Assembly: GCA_016931855.1 (NCBI GenBank)
Contig: JAFGDZ010000080.1
Coordinates: forward strand, 1 to 32,731
Direction: 5' to 3'
Origin: Bacteroidales bacterium
GTDB lineage: Bacteria; Bacteroidota; Bacteroidia; Bacteroidales; Tenuifilaceae
DNA: 32,731 nt
Under the pieces are notes generated by a model. That model was not told the origin of the DNA and did not search any database. It worked only from the letters and a program-made list of their open reading frames with translations. Positions within the stretch are counted from its first letter, which is position 1. Every line of letters starts with the position of its first letter. A program made the position numbers and the translations under genes. Shown in pieces: positions 17,873 to 24,720 of this stretch.

Positions 17873-18004
17873 ATGGATAAAAAAATTATGCCTTTGATTA
17901 ACTTGAACTTACTGTGGTACTGGGTACTCAACGTACTGCTTTTTGTTACTTTTTTTGCAGCACTATTGAGTTTTGATGTTTTTGAGGATACGAGAAAAGA
18001 ATAG
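17873..18004 (+). CDS. Small single-span membrane protein (43 aa)
   Basis: A 43-codon frame begins MDKKIMPLINLNLLWYWVLN and ends DVFEDTRKE. A hydrophobic stretch (about 8-33) flanked by a lysine-rich N terminus and an acidic/charged C terminus gives a clear one-span membrane protein with the N terminus probably inside. It follows the zinc-ribbon gene on the same strand by 54 bases. No family was recognised. A longer opposite-strand frame covers the area but has no recognisable protein features. Confidence 0.55.
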   Translation: MDKKIMPLINLNLLWYWVLNVLLFVTFFAALLSFDVFEDTRKE

Positions 18005-18052
18005 TTGTACTTGCTTATACTTAAGCTAACTAGCTGAGTGTAATATCTCCAC

Positions 18053-18089
18053 AAAAAAACTCCGATAGAGATAATAAACCCTACCGGAG
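18053..18089 (-). terminator. Intrinsic terminator for the small beta-barrel gene
   Basis: On the minus strand, CTCCGGTAGGG pairs with CTCTATCGGAG through an A-C mismatch, followed by seven T. It lies 24 bases after the stop of the 150-aa protein gene. Confidence 0.8.
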
Positions 18090-18112
18090 CCATGTTCTAT
18101 TCAAGAAAGGAA

Positions 18113-18565
18113 CTATTTTCTAAACGTGTAGCGCACACCAAATTGCCTACGTATTATAACTGGGCTCTCCCCTGGAAAATAAGGAGAAAGCACAAATAGG
18201 AAGGATAGCTGTTTAAAATTGGCAAAAGGAGTAACCTCAAGTGCTCCCGTAACAGATAGGGAGAGGCTCTCTTCAAATCCGCTGTCCACTTTGGGCATAA
18301 TAACACCCGCACCGGCCCAAACCCTAAGGTGCTCAATTGGGCTAAAGCGGTAGGCAAACGATGCATCGAGCAAGGTGTTCTTTGCCTCAGTATTCACAAA
18401 GGCTTTCATATCAAACATAATATCGCCCTTTGCCATCCCAAAGAGCTTTATATTTGCCCCAATTCCGCTTTCGGTATAGCATGTTACTCCAACCTCCTGA
18501 GCATAGGTAATGCTAGCAAAACCTGCAAGCAGACAGAAGATGATATATTTACAACGTTGTATCAT
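18113..18565 (-). CDS. Small secreted outer-membrane beta-barrel-like protein
   Basis: 150 residues. A signal peptide (1-22, ending ITYAQ) is followed by alternating amphipathic strands (GIGANIKLFGMAKGDIMFDM, DASFAYRFSPIEHLRVWAGA, FLFVLSPYFPG) ending in FGVRYTFRK, a pattern of a small 8-strand outer-membrane barrel. The last residue is lysine rather than the usual aromatic residue, with phenylalanine two residues earlier. It has its own terminator and appears to be a single-gene unit. No specific family was recognised. Confidence 0.82.
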   Translation of the reverse strand: MIQRCKYIIFCLLAGFASITYAQEVGVTCYTESGIGANIKLFGMAKGDIMFDMKAFVNTEAKNTLLDASFAYRFSPIEHLRVWAGAGVIMPKVDSGFEESLSLSVTGALEVTPFANFKQLSFLFVLSPYFPGESPVIIRRQFGVRYTFRK

Positions 18566-18772
18566 AGCGCTAAGTGTCTTTTAGTTCAACCTTATGATAG
18601 GAAGTAGTCCTAGTTCTGATTTACCCAAAACCTAACGGTTTGCGGTATAAAACATTGGGAGGTTCGGAGTTACTTCACTATCAAAGTGCAACAAACCTTG
18701 ACATTGAACTAAGAATTAAGCATACGTCTAGAAACCAATGTTTTATATTCGCACATTAGAGGACATATTCGA

Positions 18773-19132
18773 TTATTCTTTAATCAATTTTCCTCTTTTG
18801 TCATAATGGTGAATCCTTTTCTCTCCATCCTCATTTACTAATATGTGACATTTTAGTTTTTTAGAATTATCCCAATAAATATATTCATCATAACCATTCA
18901 ACTCACCATTAACATACTCTTCAAACTTCACAATTAGTTTATTTGAATAATATGCTTTATAATAAGCAGAATACTTATCCAAGCTATCTGATTTAATTTC
19001 TATTTGAGGTTTCTTGGGTATTTTATACCCTCCCCAACTTTGAAAATATTTAATTTCAATAGAATCTGATTTTTGAGCAGAACAACTTAAATTTATCATG
19101 ATGCATAATATTATTAGTAGTTTCTTAATCAT
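18773..19132 (-). CDS. YwqK/MORN-like lipoprotein, candidate immunity protein
   Basis: 119 residues. Lipoprotein signal peptide with lipobox NLSC (cysteine at residue 17). The C-terminal part (FEEYVNGELNGYDEYIYWDN and KRIHHYDKRGKLIKE) resembles the short aromatic, glycine and asparagine strands of MORN/YwqK-type proteins, which are frequent immunity partners of polymorphic toxins. Its ATG overlaps the stop of the upstream gene in ATGA (four shared bases), so the two are translationally coupled. A periplasm-facing or surface lipoprotein next to a candidate effector is what would be expected of an immunity protein, but this is inferred from context. The gene is visibly AT-rich compared with the rest of the window. 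Confidence 0.75.
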   Translation of the reverse strand: MIKKLLIILCIMINLSCSAQKSDSIEIKYFQSWGGYKIPKKPQIEIKSDSLDKYSAYYKAYYSNKLIVKFEEYVNGELNGYDEYIYWDNSKKLKCHILVNEDGEKRIHHYDKRGKLIKE

Positions 19133-19620
19133 TTCTTTTCAACTTTTAAATTTGATTTTTGTAACATATCCTTTTGAAATGTATGACAATTCTGTCCTGC
19201 ACCAAAAGTCCAGCGCCACTCTCCACTATATGATTTAGCAAAACTTCTCATCTCATCCTGTATTTGAGTTTCTGGTTTTCCTGATTCAGAAATCACTTTG
19301 TATTCATCTCCACTTGTATCAATATGATGAGGGTCTTTAGTTGCAGTGCCTTTAAAACTTGTTACACCATTTAGCTCTCCCTCTGTTCCAAATAATGTAT
19401 CACTAAGCCCAACAGGTTTCTTTGGCCACCAGCCATAACTTTCATTAGGAGTTATTTTTGTCCACCAATGTCCGTATTTATCTTCAGCTCCTAAGTCAAT
19501 ATCTTTTCTGAAAACGGTAACCTCTGTCAGTTCCTTTTTACTTCCATTCTTTTTAGGAACATCACTTGTATTAGCTGTTGCTGATGCAGATTGGTTTTGT
19601 TGTGATTTAAATTCTTTCAT
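19129..19620 (-). CDS. Candidate eCIS-type cargo toxin with permuted papain-like (His...Asn-Cys) pattern
   Basis: 163 residues, no signal peptide. The N terminus (MKEFKSQQNQSASATANTSD) is polar and glutamine/serine-rich, like the leaders of proteins associated with extracellular contractile injection systems (DUF4157-type cargo). The folded part has GHWWTKI (H51), ESYGWWPKKPVG (60-71), GELNG (81-85), DPHH (96-99) and GEWRWTFGAGQNCHTFQ (133-149, C145). A histidine followed about 94 residues later by Asn-Cys is the order found in permuted NlpC/P60 or LRAT-like enzymes, so a cysteine hydrolase or acyltransferase is possible. The start codon shares one base with the stop of the upstream gene (TAATG), and the stop overlaps the downstream start. 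Function is inferred, not shown. Confidence 0.72.
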   Translation of the reverse strand: MKEFKSQQNQSASATANTSDVPKKNGSKKELTEVTVFRKDIDLGAEDKYGHWWTKITPNESYGWWPKKPVGLSDTLFGTEGELNGVTSFKGTATKDPHHIDTSGDEYKVISESGKPETQIQDEMRSFAKSYSGEWRWTFGAGQNCHTFQKDMLQKSNLKVEKK

Positions 19621-20183
19621 TATTTAAAGTTTATTAATTCTGTACTATTGGTAAGAAAAGCTAATGCATAATTATGATTTAATGAAATAATGTTCCCTAA
19701 TAATGGGTCAAAAACATTATTTTGTATTGGATAAATTACATTCTGTGAGATAGTATGGAATTGTTTTTCAAAAACACACTTCGTGTAAAACACTCTCTTT
19801 TCAAGATTTTCTCCTGCAACCAAATATAGAAATGTCTGTCCTGTTGGTAAAAAAGAATTCGAACTTGGCGATTTTATTATTGCAGAATGATACTCCGGAC
19901 ATTTGATGAAATACATGCTGCTTGAATCATCTGGGTTCAGATAATTAGCATTAAATTTTTCATGCAAGTATGTTGGGTATATATGTGGAACTAATGTCAA
20001 AATAAGCAACAGCCTTTCTTCATTGCTAATTTTGTTTTCTACTATAAAGTCAGAATAAACTGAATCCTTTTTAAGATCATCTGGTTTAATCAAATCAAAG
20101 TTAAAGTTTTTTTGCTTTACTCTTTCTTCGATAATTACAGATAACCATGCTATGTCTTTCTCTATGGTTGCTATGTAATCCAT
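19620..20183 (-). CDS. Stand-alone protein resembling the N-terminal domain of eCIS AAA+ ATPases
   Basis: 187 residues. It starts with a helical segment (YIATIEKDIAWLSVIIEERV), has a second helix (NEERLLLILTLVPHIYPTYL, 54-73), then the run FLPTGQT (111-117), LVAGENLEKR (121-130), a phenylalanine-histidine pair near 138-143, and DPLLGNIISLNHNYA (159-173). This order, including the 'hydrophobic-x-LAPHIxP', 'FLPTGxT...LLAGxxLxxR' and 'LxGxxxLxxxY' pattern, is how I remember the domain that precedes the AAA+ module in the ATPase of extracellular contractile injection systems. Here the protein stops at that point: no Walker A or B motif follows. It is first in an AT-rich three-gene operon with a candidate cargo and a lipoprotein. 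An adaptor or loading role is a guess. I am fairly but not fully sure of the family. Confidence 0.7.
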   Translation of the reverse strand: MDYIATIEKDIAWLSVIIEERVKQKNFNFDLIKPDDLKKDSVYSDFIVENKISNEERLLLILTLVPHIYPTYLHEKFNANYLNPDDSSSMYFIKCPEYHSAIIKSPSSNSFLPTGQTFLYLVAGENLEKRVFYTKCVFEKQFHTISQNVIYPIQNNVFDPLLGNIISLNHNYALAFLTNSTELINFK

Positions 20184-20245
20184 ATGTTCTCTAACAAATC
20201 AATTTTACTTACAAATCATCTTTTATAATAAAACGAACTTCATTA

Positions 20246-20253
20246 CAAACATA
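20246..20253 (-). promoter_or_regulatory. Promoter -7 element for the eCIS-like operon
   Basis: TATGTTTG on the minus strand fits TAnnTTTG and lies 63 bases ahead of the ATG of the first gene. A TTTG occurs upstream but only 15 bases away, shorter than the usual 19-20. Confidence 0.45.
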
Positions 20254-20344
20254 AGAACTATTCCTAAACAAACTTCTTTTGTCAATAAAAACATTGTATT
20301 AATTTATTGAATCCTGCAATTCGTCAATTTTAACCCACAAAAAA

Positions 20345-20451
20345 GGGCTGTCTAAAAAGTAAACTTATCTTCTGCTAGATTGAATATTTAAAAACTCGCT
20401 CAGGTAGGAGTAAGAATAAAAAGAGGGTGCCCTTTACTTTTTGGACACCCT
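20345..20451. mobile_element. Inverted-repeat relic of a small insertion element (MITE-like)
   Basis: GGGCTGTCTAAAAAGTAAAC at the left end is an imperfect inverted copy of the right end, which reads GAGGGTGTCCAAAAAGTAAA on the opposite strand. The ends resemble terminal repeats of IS elements that begin GGGCTGTC or GGGTGTCC. The interior is only about 65 bases, so no transposase is present. It may be an internally deleted IS, a MITE, or two unrelated ends. Confidence 0.45.
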
Positions 20452-20456
20452 CTTTT
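20419..20456 (-). terminator. Intrinsic terminator for the deoxynucleoside kinase operon
   Basis: On the minus strand, AAAAGAGGGTG pairs perfectly with CACCCTCTTTT (11 bp, 16-base loop), followed by T-rich sequence. It is built on the right end of the inverted-repeat relic, 27 bases after the kinase stop codon. Confidence 0.85.
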
Positions 20457-20482
20457 AAGGGAGATAAACTCCGTATCACACT

Positions 20483-21097
20483 TTAAAACAATCCGTGAAT
20501 TAGCGCGTCAATCTTATTGATTACGTAACGTAAATCTTCAGGACGCTCGGAGAAGTTCAGATTATCAACATCAACAATAAGCATCTGACCCTCCTTGTAA
20601 CCCTCAATCCATGCCTCGTAACGCTCGTTAAGACGCTGCAGGTAGTCAATGCGGATATTCTTCTCGTACTCGCGTCCCCGTTTCTGAATTTGCCCAACCA
20701 GGGTAGATATTGAACCCCTTAGGTAGATTAGCAAATCGGGTGGCTGAATAAGCGAGGTCATCAGCATAAACAGGCTCTTGTAGTTATTAAAGTCGCGGGT
20801 GGACATCAGGCTCATATCATGAAGATTGGGCGCAAAGATATGCGCATCCTCATAAATGGTTCTATCCTGAATTACATCTTTCCCGCTACGCCTAATATCA
20901 ACTACCTGATTAAAGCGGCTGTTAAGGAAATATATCTGCAGGTTAAAGCTCCAGCGCTGCATATCCTCATAAAAATCATTCAGATATGGATTATCGTCCA
21001 CATCCTCGTAATTTGGGGTCCAGCCGTAGTGCTTAGCCAAAAGCCTTGTAAGGGTGGTTTTTCCCGACCCAATATTTCCCGCAACTGCTATATGCAT
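20483..21097 (-). CDS. Deoxynucleoside kinase
   Basis: 204 residues, typical length for the dNK/dGK/dAK family. P-loop GNIGSGKTT at 7-15, E31 in the substrate pocket region (NYEDVDDNPYL), Q54 and R61 in FNLQIYFLNSR, the DR motif at D78-R79 (IQDRTIYED), and a lid-like arginine-rich segment (QKRGREYEKNIR, about 137-148). It phosphorylates deoxynucleosides in the salvage pathway in the cytoplasm; base preference cannot be decided here. It is the last gene of a three-gene unit with a propeller-like secreted protein and a GH3-family enzyme, and has a clear terminator. Confidence 0.95.
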   Translation of the reverse strand: MHIAVAGNIGSGKTTLTRLLAKHYGWTPNYEDVDDNPYLNDFYEDMQRWSFNLQIYFLNSRFNQVVDIRRSGKDVIQDRTIYEDAHIFAPNLHDMSLMSTRDFNNYKSLFMLMTSLIQPPDLLIYLRGSISTLVGQIQKRGREYEKNIRIDYLQRLNERYEAWIEGYKEGQMLIVDVDNLNFSERPEDLRYVINKIDALIHGLF

Positions 21098-21168
21098 GGT
21101 TATTAGATTTGTAAATTAGAAAAGGGAGCGTAACTCCCATTATTTTGCGTACTTAAAAATACAAAAGT

Positions 21169-21957
21169 TTACTCCCCTGCCAAGAAATCGACAGAAGAAT
21201 TTTGGCTAATGGACATTACTCCTGCGCTAAATTCAACTAGACTGCCGTTTGAATAGACTGGGAATGAGGTGGTACTACCTAACAGACTAACTTCTTGGGA
21301 ATTTGAGAAACGATAGGCCTTAATTCCATCAGAATCAACAAATAAGAAACCACCCTTATACATGCAAAACTGGCCCTGTAGGTTTACCCGGTATAGCCCG
21401 TGCTCCTGGCCATATGCGCTTATGGCAACAATGCCAAGCCCGCGGTAGCCAATGTAAATCACACCCTTTTGCTCCTGCATAAAAAGGGGCTCGGCTCCTT
21501 GTGGCAAGATAGAGGTTAAAAGGGGAACGGAAACGCCCTCGCGCTTAAACGATGCGTTTAGGTGAACTAGCCGTAAAGCCGAGGCATCCATCAACCAAAA
21601 GCCACCTTTGCCCGAACGGCAAATTAGCTGCGGGTTGGCTATTTCCGCCTGTAAAGATATTGCTGCTGATATTGGGCTTAGCTCCGAGTTTAGCAGCACT
21701 GCGGTTTTGCTTGTGGAGTAAAAGGCTAGCACGCGGAGCGGGTCTGTAACATCGATATAGGTAGGTACACCATTAGCAAAGGCCACATACGGCGCCGAAA
21801 TGGGCTTTAGCTCCGGGGTGTATTTATAAACCCCACTAGATGATGTTGCCCATACACCGCCCAACTTATCGATATAAACGGCAGCATCCTGCGCGTAAGC
21901 GTAACTAACGCCCAACGCAAGGAATGCAAGTACGCTTATACCAATTTGTTTTATCAC
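21169..21957 (-). CDS. Secreted propeller-like protein of unknown function
   Basis: 262 residues. GTG start, chosen because GTGA overlaps the stop of the upstream GH3 gene by four bases and because it gives a proper signal peptide (about 1-22, ending AYAQ). Afterwards the sequence shows repeating beta motifs with small-residue and aromatic patterns (KLGGVWATSSSGVYKYTPEL, RSGKGGFWLMDASALRLVHL, QKGVIYIGYRGLGIVAI, YKGGFLFVDSDGIKAYRF), consistent with a small beta propeller. No catalytic motif or named family was recognised. Translational coupling with the GH3 gene suggests a linked role despite its predicted export. Confidence 0.85.
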   Translation of the reverse strand: MIKQIGISVLAFLALGVSYAYAQDAAVYIDKLGGVWATSSSGVYKYTPELKPISAPYVAFANGVPTYIDVTDPLRVLAFYSTSKTAVLLNSELSPISAAISLQAEIANPQLICRSGKGGFWLMDASALRLVHLNASFKREGVSVPLLTSILPQGAEPLFMQEQKGVIYIGYRGLGIVAISAYGQEHGLYRVNLQGQFCMYKGGFLFVDSDGIKAYRFSNSQEVSLLGSTTSFPVYSNGSLVEFSAGVMSISQNSSVDFLAGE

Positions 21958-23480
21958 AACCCTTTTAGCCTTTTATCTATTTGGACAAGAGCCTCAACAT
22001 ACTCACGCGAGTTTGATAGACGTGGCACCTTATTCTGGCCACCCAGCTTGCCCCGCTCACGCATCCAAGTAAAGAACGTTTCGGGTGCAACGCTCCTAAC
22101 CACGGGTGGCGATAGGGTTATCCCCTTGTATCGCTTTGCCTCGTAATCGGAGTTTATTGTACACAGCGCATTATCTAGTGTTTGGGCAAAGAATTCCAAG
22201 TCGCTGGGCTCACGCTCAAACTCAATTAGCCACTCGTGAGCACCTTTGGCATCATCGCCCATAAATATTGGGGCGGCGGTGTACTCGCTAATGTGTGCAT
22301 GGGTTTTTTCGCAGGCAATGCTTAGCGCGCGCTCGGCGTTATCAACAATAACCTCCTCGCCAAAGGCATTAATAAAGTGACGGGTACGACCGGTTATTGC
22401 TATTTTATGAGGGAAGCGGGAGGTAAACATTACGGTATCGCCAATCATGTAACGCCACAAACCAGAATTGGTGCTAATTAGCATGGCGTAGTTGCGCCCC
22501 ACCTCCACATCGCGAACACTAAGAACAGTTGGATTTGCAGAGCCCACCTCCTCGGCAGGAATAAACTCGTAGAAGATACCATAATCCAGCATTAGGAGCA
22601 TTCCCTGCGATTTTGGGTCGTCCTGTATTCCAAAGAAACCTTCCGATGCGTTGTAGGTCTCCATGTAGTTCATACTGACGGAAGGTATAACCTTTTTAAA
22701 CTGCTCGCGGTACGGAGTAAAACTTACCCCGCCATGCATAAACAGCTCAAGGTTTGGCCACACCTCTAACAGGTTACTTTTACCTGTGTAATTAAGAATG
22801 TGCTTAATCATCACCAAATTCCACGATGGAACGCCAGCAATACTGGTAACATTCTCCTTAATGGCCTCTTTTGTGAGCTTATCCAGCTTTTCCTCCCACT
22901 CGGGAATAAGAGCAACCTTTTGGCTTGGGGTACGCATAAAATCGGCCCACCAAGGGATGTTCTCAATTAGAATTGCCGATAGGTCGCCGTAGAAGCTCTC
23001 GGTGCTAAAGTTATCTATCTGATGGCTACCGCCAAGGGTTAACCCCTTTCCCGAGAATATTTCGGTTTCGGGATTGCGCTGCGTGTAAATGGCCATCACA
23101 TCCTTACCCCCGCGAAAGTGGCAATCCTCAAGGGCCTCCTTGCTAACGGGAATAAACTTGCTCTTATCGCTTGTTGTTCCGCTTGATTTGGCAAACCACT
23201 TTATCTCCGATGGCCAAAGTATGTTCTGCTCGCCGCTACGAAGCCGCTCCACATAGGACTTTACCCCTTCGTAATCGACAATGGGAACTGCGCGTTGAAA
23301 CTCCTCGATGGTAGTGATATTGGCAAAGTTGTACTTTTTGCCATACTCAGTTTCAGCTGCACGCTGTAGGAGCTTTGTTAGAGTTTCGCGTTGTACCTCG
23401 TATGGGAATCGACGAAAAAGCTCTATTTGATGTAGTCGCTTGGTGTTTAACCAGCCTATTATTGAGTTTACTATGGGCAT
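21954..23480 (-). CDS. GH3-family acyl-adenylating (amido synthetase-like) enzyme
   Basis: 508 residues. It has the features of the GH3 branch of ANL adenylating enzymes: the phosphate-binding loop SSGTTSDKSKFIPVS (about 104-118), FMHGGVSFTPYREQF, a second ATP-contact region YNASEGFFGIQDD, and the GRTRHFINAFGEEVIVDNAE hinge and C-terminal domain. Plant GH3 proteins conjugate amino acids to auxin or jasmonate. The Bacteroidota members are widespread and their substrates are unknown to me. It is first in a three-gene unit that also encodes a secreted propeller-like protein and deoxynucleoside kinase. Confidence 0.94.
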   Translation of the reverse strand: MPIVNSIIGWLNTKRLHQIELFRRFPYEVQRETLTKLLQRAAETEYGKKYNFANITTIEEFQRAVPIVDYEGVKSYVERLRSGEQNILWPSEIKWFAKSSGTTSDKSKFIPVSKEALEDCHFRGGKDVMAIYTQRNPETEIFSGKGLTLGGSHQIDNFSTESFYGDLSAILIENIPWWADFMRTPSQKVALIPEWEEKLDKLTKEAIKENVTSIAGVPSWNLVMIKHILNYTGKSNLLEVWPNLELFMHGGVSFTPYREQFKKVIPSVSMNYMETYNASEGFFGIQDDPKSQGMLLMLDYGIFYEFIPAEEVGSANPTVLSVRDVEVGRNYAMLISTNSGLWRYMIGDTVMFTSRFPHKIAITGRTRHFINAFGEEVIVDNAERALSIACEKTHAHISEYTAAPIFMGDDAKGAHEWLIEFEREPSDLEFFAQTLDNALCTINSDYEAKRYKGITLSPPVVRSVAPETFFTWMRERGKLGGQNKVPRLSNSREYVEALVQIDKRLKGL

Positions 23481-23565
23481 CAGCGTAAATTTTTACCAAA
23501 TATAACCCGTACTGGTTAAAGATAACGAAATGGGCAATTGGTTGGACAGCTATTTTGTATTAAAT

Positions 23566-23642
23566 CGTGAGACGTGAATCGTGAATCGTTAATCGTTAAT
23601 CGTTAAAAGTGAAACGTTAAACGTTAAACGTTAAACGTTAAA
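23566..23642. repeat. Eleven-unit heptamer tandem repeat (CGTTAAA type)
   Basis: Eleven consecutive 7-base units drift from CGTGAGA and CGTGAAT through CGTTAAT to CGTTAAA, with the last four identical. The array lies in the 225-base gap between the EamA transporter gene and the GH3 gene. Nothing else was recognised in the gap. The period of seven makes slippage likely. Confidence 0.9.
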
Positions 23643-23705
23643 GGAAAGAGGGTTAAAGAACATACGCTAAATACATTGACTCGTCTAACATCAAAAATCT
23701 AGTAT

Positions 23706-24629
23706 CTAACCTAGCCCATTCCTCCACTTCTCTATCTTTCCATTAAGGCCAAGGATAACCAGCGCAACGCCAACCAGCATCATACCCACAATGGCAACAA
23801 GGGTTGGATGCTCATTGGGCAAGATAATCCAGCTAAGAACTGCACCAAGCACCGGGATTATGAATTTCCACATGTTTAGCTCCGACACCTTAATGCCGGG
23901 ACGCTTTAGCAACGTGTACCAAATGGAAATTGCTGCAGCCGATAAAAAGCTAAGCCACGCCAAAGCGCCAAAATACTCGGCTGGGAATGGCCCCGAGCGG
24001 TAGCCCTCAAATGCAATACCCACAAGGAAAAGCATTATACCACCAATAATCATGGAGAATGAGCTCAGAACCAGAGGGGGAATTTTTTTACCATCGCGGG
24101 CAACAATAACATTTCCAAACCCAGCAATTATGTTGTTAGCTATTAGGAGTATAACGCCCAGTCCAACCATATCGCCGGCTCCACCAATCTTGTTTCTACC
24201 CAAGCTAATTACAACAACCCCTGCCAAACCAATGGCCACGCTAACAATGCGATTAAGGGTTAGCCTATCGTTTGGCATAAAAAAATGCGCCACCAACACG
24301 GCAAACAGCGGTCCTGCTCCAATTACCATAGCGCCTAAAGCACCAGGAACAAGGTTAACCCCACTGTAAAAAACGGCATACTGAAGGAATGTTTGAATAA
24401 ATCCCACAAGGACAATCTTCCCAAAGCTATCGGGGATGGCCTTTAACTTTTCACGCAGATTTGGGATAATGGGAATAATCATCAACCCAGAAAGGAAAAA
24501 GCGGATGCCCGCAAACTGAAGCGGAGCAGAGTACCTTAGCCCTATCTTGATACCAACAAATGCGGTTGCCCACAATGTACTCGCTATAATGGCGAGGAAT
24601 ATGGTGTTGTTAAACGAGTTCTTGTTCAT
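23706..24629 (-). CDS. EamA/DMT-family membrane transporter
   Basis: 307 residues with about ten hydrophobic spans arranged as two EamA repeats. The first begins IFLAIIASTLWATAFVGIKIG and has the RFFLSGLMIIPII pattern; the second begins GVILLIANNIIAGFGNVIVA. The C terminus ends with a basic segment (NGKIEKWRNGLG). The family exports metabolites such as amino acids or nucleotide precursors across the inner membrane; the substrate is not predictable. It stands alone between repeat-bearing spacers. Confidence 0.95.
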   Translation of the reverse strand: MNKNSFNNTIFLAIIASTLWATAFVGIKIGLRYSAPLQFAGIRFFLSGLMIIPIIPNLREKLKAIPDSFGKIVLVGFIQTFLQYAVFYSGVNLVPGALGAMVIGAGPLFAVLVAHFFMPNDRLTLNRIVSVAIGLAGVVVISLGRNKIGGAGDMVGLGVILLIANNIIAGFGNVIVARDGKKIPPLVLSSFSMIIGGIMLFLVGIAFEGYRSGPFPAEYFGALAWLSFLSAAAISIWYTLLKRPGIKVSELNMWKFIIPVLGAVLSWIILPNEHPTLVAIVGMMLVGVALVILGLNGKIEKWRNGLG

Positions 24630-24704
24630 GTAAGATTAAAGGCTGATATAAGACGTAAGACAGAACTAGGTTCTTGGCGTTTTAGTTGATTCACACCAAA
24701 AACT

Positions 24705-24720
24705 AAACACTAAATACTAA
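24705..24720. repeat. Recurrent 16-bp AT-rich word
   Basis: AAACACTAAATACTAA occurs here and exactly again at 9618-9633; a partial copy (ACTAAACACT) lies near 25998-26007. All are intergenic and abut gene ends. This copy touches the stop codon of dusB. Confidence 0.6.

Noticed and set aside
17734-18093. 119-aa minus-strand frame over the two small plus-strand genes
   Set aside because: No signal, domain or sensible composition; it runs through the CPKC-encoding gene and the terminator hairpin of the downstream gene.
18744-18758. TATATTCGCACATTA shared with the promoter region at 27775-27789
   Set aside because: A 15-base AT-rich match in this much sequence can occur by chance, and no plus-strand gene follows the copy at 18744.
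20345-20451. Intact insertion sequence
   Set aside because: The space between the inverted ends is too short for a transposase, and none is encoded nearby.
23566-23642. CRISPR-like repeat array
   Set aside because: Units are 7 bases and directly adjacent, with no spacers and no cas genes nearby.
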